A stretch of 64,000 bases of DNA, from assembly GCA_964593045.1 (NCBI GenBank), contig CAZQJQ010000002.1:1-64000 (forward strand), written 5' to 3'. Origin of the DNA: JAOAHC01 sp964593045 (GTDB taxonomy: Bacteria > Bacillota > Clostridia > TANB77 > CAG-465). How positions within the stretch are numbered: position 1 is the first letter of the stretch; every line of letters begins with the position of its first letter. Shown here in pieces: positions 54,628 to 63,229 of this stretch. The translations under genes were made by a program, and so were the position numbers. The notes under the pieces were generated by a model. That model saw nothing but the letters and a program-made list of their open reading frames with translations, was not told the origin of the DNA and did no database searches.

Positions 54628-55621
54628 ATTTATTTTCTCCTAAATATTTTTTGTAAAATTCATCCATTGAAGAAATATATTTTTGATCTTGTATAATTCT
54701 AAATTTTTCATATTCTTTTTCTGCTTTTTCTACTGCTTCTTTATGAGATATACTGCCACTATTATTTAATACTTCTTTTCTTCTAAATTTTAATAAATCA
54801 TCAGTTGCATTTATCCAATCCTTCATTGTCATAACATGTCTTTGTTTTGCTTCATCTTCAGCAAATACTAAAAACATATTTGTTAAATCTTTTAAATTAT
54901 TCATTTCTTCTTCGTTTAAATAATTTTTTGCAATAATCACATCATATTTATATATTAAACCATCAGGAGAATTTTTCCAATTAGTTAGTCCCATATGTTC
55001 TTTATCTGAGTTTGCTCTACTATATATTAATTCGGCTGCAGTATGTCCGCTTATAGCATAATGCAACTTATTTTGAACAATTTTAAAGAAAGCATACGCT
55101 TCTTCTGACTTCGGATTGTAATCAGTTGCTGTAGCAATAAATAAATCAGTGATTTTTTGGTATGCCATTCTCTCGCTAACTCTAATTGTTTTGATACGTT
55201 CTAATAATTCATCAAAATATTTCGTATCATATTTATTTCCATTTATAAAACGTTCATCATTTAATGCAAAACCCTTTGTCATATATTCTTTTAATATTTT
55301 TGTAGCCCATATTCTAAATTCTGTTGCTTTTTTCGAATTAACTCTATAACCCACGGCAATTATGGCATCTAAACTATAAATAGTTGTATTATAGTTTTTC
55401 CCGTCATCGGCAGTTAACGAGCATTTCTCGGTAACTGATTTTTTCTCTAACTCTTTGTCTTCAAATATATGTTTCAAGTGTAAACTTATATTATCTGTAG
55501 AACATTCAAAAACTTTTGACATTCCTTTTTGTGATAACCATAAAGTTTCATCTTTATAAATAGCATCTACTATAATATTTCCTTCACTATTTTTATATAT
55601 AATTAATTTATTATCTTCCAT
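54617..55621 (-). CDS. RhuM-family (virulence RhuM/DUF4062-neighbour type) protein, intact copy
   Basis: 334 aa from ATG 55621, with GGAGAG eight bases upstream. It begins MEDNKLIIYKNSEGNIIVD and continues with DETLWLSQKGMSKVFECS, a helix-turn-helix-like N-terminal part, then YSLDAIIAVGYRVNSKKAT and TEFRIWATKILKEYMTKGF, the RhuM hallmark. The C-terminus has MGLTNWKNSPDGL and YLNEEEMNNLKDLTNMFL. RhuM-family proteins occur in pathogenicity islands, phages and mobile cassettes; the N-terminal part recalls phage antirepressor-like DNA-binding domains. The biochemical activity is unknown. A closely similar but broken copy lies at 60.9-61.9 kb, and the end of a third at 63.7 kb. Confidence 0.88.
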   Translation of the reverse strand: MEDNKLIIYKNSEGNIIVDAIYKDETLWLSQKGMSKVFECSTDNISLHLKHIFEDKELEKKSVTEKCSLTADDGKNYNTTIYSLDAIIAVGYRVNSKKATEFRIWATKILKEYMTKGFALNDERFINGNKYDTKYFDELLERIKTIRVSERMAYQKITDLFIATATDYNPKSEEAYAFFKIVQNKLHYAISGHTAAELIYSRANSDKEHMGLTNWKNSPDGLIYKYDVIIAKNYLNEEEMNNLKDLTNMFLVFAEDEAKQRHVMTMKDWINATDDLLKFRRKEVLNNSGSISHKEAVEKAEKEYEKFRIIQDQKYISSMDEFYKKYLGENKYED

Positions 55622-55730
55622 CAATACTCTCCTTTCCTTTAGTTTTTCATAAGTCATACACTTATCAATTTAAATTAAAATTTTATTAAAAAATGTTCCA
55701 AAATGTAAAAAGCATTTAGTAAAAATTCTT

Positions 55731-55877
55731 TTATTTTCAAGGATTTAATAGTGTTTTTTCATAACTCCCCACATACCAGTTTATCGACACGGATGTACAA
55801 CTTTTATTTTTACCTTCTTCTTTATCTTTTTTTCTTTGCTCTCTTTTTTGATACATATCCATAATTAATCACTCCTT
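55731..55877 (-). repeat. rbgA 5'-end repeat, copy R1, with 41-aa frame
   Basis: GGAGTG site, ATG 55862, 28 codons beginning MDMYQKREQRKKDKEE and reaching the core ATAAACTGG (55784-55776), then a tail of about 45 bp (55775-55731) in place of the rbgA body. The frame ends at 55737 after 41 codons. It starts 35 bp after the recombinase stop and marks the boundary to the RhuM module. Confidence 0.85.
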
Positions 55878-55912
55878 CTCTAATTATTTGAATCTTTTAT
55901 TATTATAACATA

Positions 55913-57136
55913 CTATATTTCTGTTTTAAATTTTGTTTCTATATCTCCATTTTCATAAATATAAATCACATCAACTAGTTCATTTAAAATATTCCTACTT
56001 AAGGTGAAACTATTATTATATTTTTTATTAATTTCATTTAATACTAATTCTTGGAGTTTGTTTTTATTAATTGAATGTTTAGTACAATTTTTATTTCTAT
56101 TATAGTTACTGCAATAATAATATATTTTATCTTTGCTTTTCTTAATTACAAATGAACTATCACAATCAGGACATTTCAAAAATCCAGAAAATAAATCAAT
56201 TTCATTATTTTTATTTATTTTACCAGTTTTTTTAATTATTTCTTGTACCTGTTGAAATTGTTCTTTGCTAATTAATGCTTCATGATGATTAGGAGTTATT
56301 ATCCAGTCTTCTTTATCAACATCAATTAATTTATTACTTCTATAATTTAATTTTCTTTTTACTCCTTGAACTAAATCACCTGTATAAGTTTGATTATTTA
56401 ATATCCTGTTAATCATTTCTGAATTCCATTTATACATCGAATCAATTATTTTATTATTTGCAAGAGATTCTTGAACTTTATAAACAGCAGGTGGTAATTC
56501 TTTTTTATTATTTAATTTTTCTGCTACTTCTTTTTTACTTTTTCCCAATAGAATCATTTTAAATATCTTTTTTACTACTCTTGAAGCAGCTATATCAATA
56601 ATAAACTTATGCTTATCATTAGGATCTTTTAAATACCCATACGGTGCTGAAACTCCAATAAATTGTCCATTTAGTTTTTTAGTTTTTAATGCTGACCTTA
56701 CTTTCCTAGAAATATCTTTTGAATAAAAATCATTAGTAACATTTTTAAGTTGAATTGTATCTTCCATATAATATGAACTGTTTTCACTATCAATATTATC
56801 ATTTATTGATATAGATCTAACTTTTAATATCGGAAAGATATCTTCAATATAATTTCCGACTGATATATAATTCCTTCCAAATCTAGATAAATCTTTAACG
56901 ATTATCGTATTTATTTTTTTATCTTTTATATCACTTAGTAATTTTTTAAATCCAGGCCTATTAAAATTAGTTCCAGTGTAACCATCATCTATATAATAAT
57001 CTATTAATTTAAAATCAGTTTTTGTTTTGATATAAAATTTTATTATATTTTTTTGATTAACAATACTATTTGATTCTTCAATACTATTTTCATCTTTTGA
57101 TAAACGCAGATATGCGGCTACTTTATAAATGAACAA
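55913..57136 (-). CDS. Large-type serine recombinase, compact
   Basis: 407 aa. The resolvase catalytic domain has the nucleophile Ser13 in VAAYLRLSKDE, then DDGYTGTNFNRPGFKKLL and VKDLSRFGRNYISVGNYIE. The recombinase domain contains PYGYLKDPNDKHKFIID and WNSEMINRILNNQTYTGDL; a zinc ribbon follows (CPDCDSSFVIKKSK, CSNYNRNKNC). The usual long coiled coil between the zinc ribbon and the C-terminal strand is almost absent, so the protein is about 100 residues shorter than TndX/TnpX. Start is TTG 57136 with GAAGTG upstream. It lies immediately before repeat R1 and is the candidate integrase for the rbgA array; this is inference from position. Confidence 0.92.
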   Translation of the reverse strand: MFIYKVAAYLRLSKDENSIEESNSIVNQKNIIKFYIKTKTDFKLIDYYIDDGYTGTNFNRPGFKKLLSDIKDKKINTIIVKDLSRFGRNYISVGNYIEDIFPILKVRSISINDNIDSENSSYYMEDTIQLKNVTNDFYSKDISRKVRSALKTKKLNGQFIGVSAPYGYLKDPNDKHKFIIDIAASRVVKKIFKMILLGKSKKEVAEKLNNKKELPPAVYKVQESLANNKIIDSMYKWNSEMINRILNNQTYTGDLVQGVKRKLNYRSNKLIDVDKEDWIITPNHHEALISKEQFQQVQEIIKKTGKINKNNEIDLFSGFLKCPDCDSSFVIKKSKDKIYYYCSNYNRNKNCTKHSINKNKLQELVLNEINKKYNNSFTLSRNILNELVDVIYIYENGDIETKFKTEI

Positions 57137-57149
57137 ACAATCACTTCTT

Positions 57150-57461
57150 TTATATTATTAAAGCAATTTTATAACTCAATCTAAACTTATATTTTATTTT
57201 TTTTTGAAATTTTTTTATTATAAAATTTAAATAAATATCTTGATTCCTATTCAAAATTTCATATTCATCAGCACTCAATACATTATAAAATCCATAATGT
57301 ATATTATCCCTACATTTTCTATTAATTACATAAAATTTTTCATTTATTTCTTTTGGTAATTCTTTAAATATATTTTCTAAAAATAAAATATTATTATTTT
57401 TTTTATCATTCCATAACAATTCAATTACAGTGGCCTTTGCTTTTGATAAAAATTTATTAAA
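57150..57461 (-). CDS. Unknown protein, C-terminal part (5' end in gap)
   Basis: About 103 codons from the 10-N gap to the stop at 57150. Visible features are KAKATVIELLWNDKKNNNIL, a helix LENIFKELPKEINEKFY, and the element RKCRDNIHYGFYNVLSADEY. The last recalls the R-x(4-6)-H motif of HEPN ribonuclease domains, here R-K-C-R-D-N-I-H, but this is weak evidence. The end is basic and hydrophobic (KKIKYKFRLSYKIALII). It is probably the 3' part of the gene on the other side of the gap. It stops 13 bp before the recombinase start. Confidence 0.5.
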   Translation of the reverse strand, partial: FNKFLSKAKATVIELLWNDKKNNNILFLENIFKELPKEINEKFYVINRKCRDNIHYGFYNVLSADEYEILNRNQDIYLNFIIKKFQKKIKYKFRLSYKIALII

Positions 57462-57471
57462 NNNNNNNNNN
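57462..57471. other. Assembly gap (10 N)
   Basis: Ten N; real size unknown. It splits one probable gene. Confidence 0.98.
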
Positions 57472-58383
57472 ATCATTTTGGGGCTCCGTAGTAGACATAA
57501 AGCTACATTTTTTACATTTATTTGAAATCATCATTATTGTTTTTAATAACCCTATTCGTTGTAAAATATATATTCTTTCATCATAAGACATTTCTCTGTC
57601 GAATAATTTGTATGTTGAATAAGATTTCTGTTCTACTTTAACGTTTTTAAATAATTGTATTAATTCATCCACATATGGTTTGCGAAAAGCTTCATTACTT
57701 TCATATAGTTGCGGAAAAAAATTCTTAATCAAATTTCTAGGGCTCATAATAATACTATTATATAGTTTAAAAAACTCTTGATCTTTCTTATTCCATGTTC
57801 TACTATTAATATCAATTATATCTCCATCTAATAAAAATACTACAATATCAAATACATAACTATCAAAATTTATTCCCATGGAATCAATTATTTTTTTTAT
57901 ATTCTTTGAATTGAATAAAGGACATTCTTTTAAATATGTCTTTCTTAATTTCTTAATTTCGGTAGCAGGATTATTGCTTTTATCTTTTATTTCTACAAAT
58001 TTATAATTAATAGTCTCAGCACAAAATATTGAAGAAAAAAACAAAAGAAAATCTGTTAAAATAAATTTCATTTCATAATTATCTATTTTATCTTCTACGC
58101 TTAGAATTATTCCCAGCCAAAATGAATCGTTTATTATTTCTATAAATATTTTTTCAGAAATTTCAAATAGTATATTTTTTTGTTGTTCATCTGAAATAAG
58201 TAAAGAAATATTATTAATAATATCGGTACTATAATTTTCATTATTTAGTTCACTCTTTGTAAAACACCTTATTAATATATAGTTATCTTTTTCTTCTATA
58301 ATGTCAATTTTATTATTAATATTTATCCTATATTTATCAAAAATTCCTCTTTTAACATCTTCTATATTTTCTATATTATCCAA
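57472..58383 (-). CDS. Unknown protein, N-terminal and central part
   Basis: About 304 codons between two gaps; the first visible codon is TTG directly at the edge of the N run, so the true start may be hidden. The sequence is acidic/helical with DDILIRCFTKSEL-like stretches; notable segments are SDEQQKNILFEISEKIFIE, FWLGIILSVEDKIDNYEMK, FLLFFSSIFCAETINYKFV and a central AFRKPYVDELIQLFKNVKV. Near the end NKCKKCSFMSTTEPQND gives a CxxC pair. I recognise no family. The reading continues into the gap and most likely joins the piece at 57150. It belongs to the same module as the recombinase. Confidence 0.55.
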
Positions 58384-58502
58384 NNNNNNNNNNNNNNNNN
58401 NNNNNNNNNNNNNNNNNNNNNNNNNNNNNNNNNNNNNNNNNNNNNNNNNNNNNNNNNNNNNNNNNNNNNNNNNNNNNNNNNNNNNNNNNNNNNNNNNNNN
58501 NN
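58384..58502. other. Assembly gap (119 N)
   Basis: A run of N between repeat R2 and the unknown gene. The start of the module next to R2 is therefore not known. Confidence 0.98.
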
Positions 58503-58568
58503 TTAAATATTATTTTTTCAAAAATTATATTGATAATATTCCACTTTTTAAAACTAAAATGTAAAATC

Positions 58569-58740
58569 TCATTTTGCAAAAAACTTTATTTTATAAGGGT
58601 TTAAAGCGATTTGTCTATATGTCCCGATATCCCAGTTTATGGAGACTTTTGGAAACCCCTCTGTCTTATTATTATTTTCTATTTTATTCTTTTTTCTTTG
58701 CTCTCTTTTTTGATACATATCCATAAATTTTTCACTCCTT
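58569..58740 (-). repeat. rbgA 5'-end repeat, copy R2, with 51-aa frame
   Basis: GGAGTG site, ATG 58724, MDMYQKREQRKKNKIENNNK up to the core ATAAACTGG (58640-58632), then the shared tail (GATATCGGGACATAT...) and a stop at 58569, giving 51 codons. The tail region contains AAACCCTTATAAAATAA, also present in R3 to R5 with small changes. Confidence 0.88.
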
Positions 58741-58876
58741 TTTTACTAGTAAAAATTGTATCGCCACTTCTTTTTCAATAATCATATTATTATCAAGAGA
58801 TTTTTTAACTCAATTATAAATTTCATAATTCACGTATAATCCTACAAATTAATATTTATATCTTTTTATTTTATTC
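58741..58876. other. Spacer between the YhcG-type pseudogene and R2
   Basis: AT-rich spacer; no gene, promoter or clear hairpin recognised. Confidence 0.5.
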
Positions 58877-59887
58877 CTATATATCTTCTATATCAATATG
58901 TAAATTTATATCTTCTTCTGTTGGTAACGATTCTAATATATCTTTTGGTAAATATTTTGATATTTCATAAGAACTTACTCCAATTGGTTTATCTATACCT
59001 TTAAGTGAATACTCTACTGTTAACTTTTCTTTACTCTTGCATAACAATAATCCAATTGAAGATGCATCCATTTTATCTTTTACTTGTTCATCCATTGCTG
59101 TTAAATAGAAATTCAACTGTCCTATAAATTCTGGTTTAAACGGTACAACTTTCAGTTCAACTACAACATAGCAATGAAGTTTTAAATGATAAAATAACAT
59201 ATCAATAAAATAATCATTATTTCCTACAACTAATTTATATTGTTTGCCAATAAAACTAAATCCATTTCCTAATTCAAGCAAAACATCTCTGATTCTCTCA
59301 ACCATAGAATCTTCTAGTTCTTTCTCAACATACTTTTCTTTTAACAAAGTTAAATTAAATATATAAGGATCTTTTTGTAAGTCATTTGCTAAATCGCTTT
59401 GAGGTTCAAGCAATGTATTTTTAAAATTATTTTCTTTATCTGCAATTGCTTGTCTTTCGTATAAATTCATATCTATTTGATGATCCAATACAACTTTAGA
59501 CCAATTATTATTGGCAGATTCATTCGCATACCAAAAGCGTTTTTCTTTTTCTTTTATTTTTTCTATGAGCATTATGTTATGTGTCCATGGCAATTTTGCC
59601 ACTGCCGGTGGCAAAATTTCATTATCTTTATATTCAAGGTAAAATTTCTTCATTCTTTGTAAATTTCTCGCCGAAAAACCTTTAATACCAGGAAAATCTA
59701 ATTTTAACTCTATTTCTAAAGTTTCAATAAATTTCTCTCCCTATTTAGAGTTTTCATTAATAATTTTACCAAGTTTATAATATAAATTTAGTAATCTTTT
59801 ATTAGCATCACCTATTATAGCTATCTGTGTATTTTGTATTTCTTTCTTAATATCTATAATTGTATTTTTAAAATCCTTTTCTAACAT
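58877..59887 (-). pseudogene. DUF1016/YhcG-type PDDEXK nuclease, broken by an in-frame TAG
   Basis: The gene begins at ATG 59887 behind AAAGGAG and reads MLEKDFKNTIIDIKKEIQ to NENSK, then TAG (59743-59741, codon 49). It resumes in the same frame with GEKFIETLEIELKLDFPG and continues to the end. In relatives a Trp is expected here, so a TGG-to-TAG change is likely. The N-terminal DUF1016 part has FSARNLQRMKKFYLEY and VAKLPWTHNIMLIEKI; the C-terminal nuclease part has DYFIDMLFYHLKLHCYVVVE and LKVVPFKPEFIGQLNFYL with the D-ExK residues. A shortened protein from ATG 59653 (258 aa) remains possible. Same family as the intact gene at 62.1-63.1 kb. Confidence 0.85.
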
Positions 59888-59951
59888 TTTGCAAATCTCC
59901 TTTCAATTGTTTTTTATGAATTTTATTTATTTTTTGCAAATATGCAATAAC

Positions 59952-60124
59952 TTAATTTTTAAAAACGTTTATTTTGTAAAGGTTTGAGTGAGTTTTTGCA
60001 TATGTGCCGATATACCAATTTATATTTGTTTTATTAGTATTTTCTGAATTATTATTATTTTCTATTTTATTCTTTTTTCTTATGTTTCTTTTTTGATACA
60101 TATCCATATCTTTTTCACTCCTCC
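59952..60124 (-). repeat. rbgA 5'-end repeat, copy R3, with 51-aa frame
   Basis: GGAGGAGTG site, ATG 60107, MDMYQKRNIRKKNKIENNNN up to the core ATAAATTGG (60023-60015), then the shared tail (TATATCGGCACATATGCAAA...) and a stop at 59952. The tail is nearly the same as in R4. The segment NSENTNKTNINW is the closest of all copies to the rbgA linker (TENTNKVNINW). Confidence 0.9.
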
Positions 60125-60158
60125 TTTTTTGTATTACAAATTATAATATATTTAACGC

Positions 60159-60887
60159 TTAGTTCTCTATTTTGCAATCATCAATTATGGCTTTTGGTAC
60201 TTTATTTTGAATATTTTTCATATTTGATAATTGTGTATCTACTTCTTTCACATCACTATTATTTCTTGCATTTTGATAAGAATAATAGTAACCATAATAT
60301 TTTAATGCATAATCTTTTGAATTGAGTAATGGTTTTATTAAATCAATTGGATAAAGAGAATTTTTTCCATCTATTATACTAATTTCAACAAGTTTAAAAA
60401 TAGATTCTTCCTCTTGTTCTTCTTGTCCTCCACTTTTAATTCGTTTATATCTTGTTCCATCATTATATAATATTCCTGTTTTCAATTTCATTGGAATTAA
60501 ACACATAATACCCATTGAAAATGGCATAAGAGTTAGTAAAAGAAAAATAATATTTTTAGTAATAATTAAAAAAGGCAACATTATAATACTAAACATTATA
60601 GATGATAGTGGACCTGCAAGAAGTATCTTACCCCATATTTTAATATTATCTTTTGATTCCTTCGTAGGTAATGTTCCTCCAACTCCAAACCACATAATAA
60701 TATTTTTTTCTATTCCTATTTTTATTTTAGAATCCATTGTTTCTCTATAAATCTTAATTGGACCAACTACTAACATAAATAGTTTCCAACGATAAAATAA
60801 TCCGCAAATTATATGCCCTAATTCGTGAACCATTGTAGATATTAAATAACAAGGAATAAAACTAATTAACACTATAACAACTTCCAT
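60159..60887 (-). CDS. M50-like membrane metalloprotease
   Basis: 242 aa with four to five membrane helices. The zinc motif HExxH is in STMVHELGHIICGLFYRW (about residue 20), inside the first helix, as in site-2 proteases and SpoIVFB-type M50 enzymes. Later helices are ILLAGPLSSIMFSIIMLPF (with the NPxx-like position replaced by AGPLSS) and FLLLTLMPFSMGIMCLIPM. The C-terminal part (about 140-242) is cytoplasmic and helical. The usual second motif with an Asp ligand (NxxPxxxLDG) is not obvious; LIPMKLKTGILYNDG may hold it. Substrate unknown. GGAG precedes the ATG; the broken RhuM gene is 28 bp upstream. Confidence 0.75.
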   Translation of the reverse strand: MEVVIVLISFIPCYLISTMVHELGHIICGLFYRWKLFMLVVGPIKIYRETMDSKIKIGIEKNIIMWFGVGGTLPTKESKDNIKIWGKILLAGPLSSIMFSIIMLPFLIITKNIIFLLLTLMPFSMGIMCLIPMKLKTGILYNDGTRYKRIKSGGQEEQEEESIFKLVEISIIDGKNSLYPIDLIKPLLNSKDYALKYYGYYYSYQNARNNSDVKEVDTQLSNMKNIQNKVPKAIIDDCKIEN

Positions 60888-60915
60888 ATCTATTTCTCCA
60901 TCATCTCAATAAATT

Positions 60916-61917
60916 ACTATTTTTCTTTGTTTTCTTCTAAATATTTATTATACATTTCATCCATTGAAGATATATATTTCTGATCTTGTATTATTCTATA
61001 TTTTTCATATTCATTTTCAGCTTTTTAGATTGCTTGCTTATGTGATATGTTTCCACTATTTTGTAATACTTTTTTTCTTCTAAACTTTAACAAATCATCT
61101 GTAGCATTTATCCAATCCTTCATTGACATTACATTTCTTTCTTTTGCTTCATCTTCTGCAAATACTAAAAATATATTTGTTAAATCATTTAGTTTATTTA
61201 ACTCTTTTTCATTTAAATAATTTTTAGCCACTGTTACATCATATTTATATATTAAACCATCAGGAGAATTTTTCCAATTAGTTAGTCCCATATACTCTTT
61301 TTCTGAATTTACTCTATTATGTATCAGTTTGCAGCAGTATGTCCACTAATTGCATAATGCAATTTATTTTGAACTATTTTGAAAAAGGTGTATGCCTCTT
61401 CAGATTTTGGATTATAATCAATAGATGTAGTCATAAATAAATCAGTAATTTTTTGATAGGCCATTCTTTCACTCACTCTAATAATTTTAATTCGTTCTAA
61501 TAATTCATCAAAGTATTTTGCATCGTATTTATTTCCTTTAATGAATCTTTCATCATTTAATGAAAAACCTTTTGTTATATATTCTTTTAATATTGATGTC
61601 GCCCATATTCTAAATTCGGTTGCTTTTTTTGAATTAATACGGTATCCTACTGCAATTATCGCATCTAAGCTATAAACTTCTGTAATATAGCTTTTACCAT
61701 CATCTGCAGTTATTTCCATTTTGGAAACAACTGATTCTTTATCTAGTTCATTCTCTTCAAATATATTTTTCAAGTGTTTAGAAATTGCAGGAACACCAAC
61801 TTCAAAAACTTTTGACATTCCTTTTTGTGATAGCCACAGTGTATCGTCTTTCAATATAGCATCTACAACTATATTTCCATTACTATTTTTATATATTATT
61901 AGGTTATTATCTTCCAC
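60916..61917 (-). pseudogene. RhuM-family gene broken by a frameshift and a nonsense codon
   Basis: Begins at GTG 61917 behind AAAGGAG with VEDNNLIIYKNSNGNIVVD and runs in frame to YAISGHTAA near 61325. There a one-base shift interrupts the frame; it resumes as NSEKEYMGLTNWKNSPDGL to NSGNISHKQAI, meets TAA near 61025, and continues in frame as KAENEYEKYRIIQDQKYIS to a final stop at 60916. Compared with the intact gene at 54.6 kb it is otherwise collinear. Two independent lesions make it a clear pseudogene. Confidence 0.9.
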
Positions 61918-62000
61918 TTTAATTCTCCTTTCATTTTATTTATCGCTTGTTTTTGTCTATTTCTGAACAAATGTGTAATAATTCAATTTGTTAAAATGCT

Positions 62001-62085
62001 TATTTTGTAAGGGTTTGAGTGAGTTTTTGCATATGTGCTGATATCCCAGTTAATACTTATCTTATTTTCGCTATTATTCATTATT
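62001..62085 (-). repeat. rbgA 5'-end repeat, copy R4, 5'-truncated
   Basis: Only the end of the linker (NNSENKISINW) with the core ATTAACTGG (62054-62046) and the shared tail (62045-62001) remain. Ribosome-binding site and start codon are missing. The upstream side merges with the last codons of the DUF1016/YhcG gene. Confidence 0.8.
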
Positions 62086-63144
62086 TTTACCATCTTCTAT
62101 TTCATTTTCCCTTGCCAATTCCAATAATTCTTTTTCATCTTTTATTATCTTAATTAGTTCATCTTTAGATGGCATATATGTTAAATATTTAGATGCATAT
62201 ACGTTTTTAACACTATCTCCCAGAGTCATCTCGACAACTGCTTCATCTTTATCCGCACATAATAATATTCCAATTGGTTGATTTTCTCCGTCTATCATTT
62301 GAGTCTTTTTATAGTAATTCACATACATTTGCATTTGTCCAATATCTTGATGAGTCAATTTACCAATCTTTAAATCAATTATAACAAAACATTTTGCTAA
62401 CCTATTATAAAACACTAAATCTGGATAATAATATTCACTTCCAATTTTTAATCTTTGTTGATTTGCCACAAATGAAAAACCTCTTCCAAGTTCCAATAAA
62501 AATTCAGTTAAATGATTTAATAAAGCTTTTTCTAAATCATTTTCCAAATAGTTTATATTTTCCTTTAAACCAGCAAATTCAAATATATACGGATTTTTAA
62601 GCAATTCTTCAGGTTGTTTTTCTATTAATCCTTTTTTAGAATTTTTCATAATTAAATTTTTATCTGGTGATATTAAATATCTATCATATAATTTTGTGTT
62701 AATTTGTCTTCCTAATTCCCTATATCCCCAATTAGATTTGATTGATTCAATTTGATAAAATTCTCTTTCTTCTTTTCTTTCTATTTTTATTAATTCTTGA
62801 AAATGTGACCAACTCAATTCAATCGGCACTGCCGACCATATTGGATAATACTCATAAAATCTACGCATTCTTCTAATACTTACCGGTGAATAACCATTTC
62901 CAAATTCATTTTTAAGTTTCTTTGATAAAGCTTCAATAATTTTCTTCCCGTAGAATCCACTGTCAGAATTATTAAATAATTCTGACGTAATTTTCCCAAC
63001 ATACCAATACACTTCTATCATTGTATTATCAATTTGTTTTAACATTTTACCACGGGCATTAATTATTTTGCTTTTAATATCCGAATAAATTTCATTAACA
63101 TTAGAAAGTTCATTATTATTTAATATCAACTCTTTTTTATCCAT
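62074..63144 (-). CDS. DUF1016/YhcG-type PDDEXK nuclease, intact copy
   Basis: 356 aa from ATG 63144; AAAGGAG lies nine bases upstream and the earlier ATG overlaps it. N-terminal DUF1016 domain: VNEIYSDIKSKIINARGKM, IEVYWYVGKITSELFNN, YSPVSIRRMRRFYEYYPIW and PIELSWSHFQELIKIE. The C-terminal nuclease domain has LKIGSEYYYPDLVFYNRLAK and FVIIDLKIGKLTHQDIGQM, with Asp and the D/E-x-K pair in the expected order. These proteins are widespread on mobile islands and in defence-associated clusters; the target is unknown. The C-terminal tail (ENEIEDGKNNE) is probably read from the remains of repeat R4. Confidence 0.9.
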   Translation of the reverse strand: MDKKELILNNNELSNVNEIYSDIKSKIINARGKMLKQIDNTMIEVYWYVGKITSELFNNSDSGFYGKKIIEALSKKLKNEFGNGYSPVSIRRMRRFYEYYPIWSAVPIELSWSHFQELIKIERKEEREFYQIESIKSNWGYRELGRQINTKLYDRYLISPDKNLIMKNSKKGLIEKQPEELLKNPYIFEFAGLKENINYLENDLEKALLNHLTEFLLELGRGFSFVANQQRLKIGSEYYYPDLVFYNRLAKCFVIIDLKIGKLTHQDIGQMQMYVNYYKKTQMIDGENQPIGILLCADKDEAVVEMTLGDSVKNVYASKYLTYMPSKDELIKIIKDEKELLELARENEIEDGKNNE

Positions 63145-63229
63145 AAATTGCATCTCCTTTCAATCATTTCTTGTTAAATTTCACCTATTTTTGTTAAGAT
63201 ATGTAATAACTCGTTTTTGACAAATGCTT

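Noticed and set aside
59741..59743. TAG read as an amino acid (recoding) in the YhcG gene
   Set aside because: Other genes end normally at TAG and only one such codon is found; a nonsense mutation in a decaying module is simpler.
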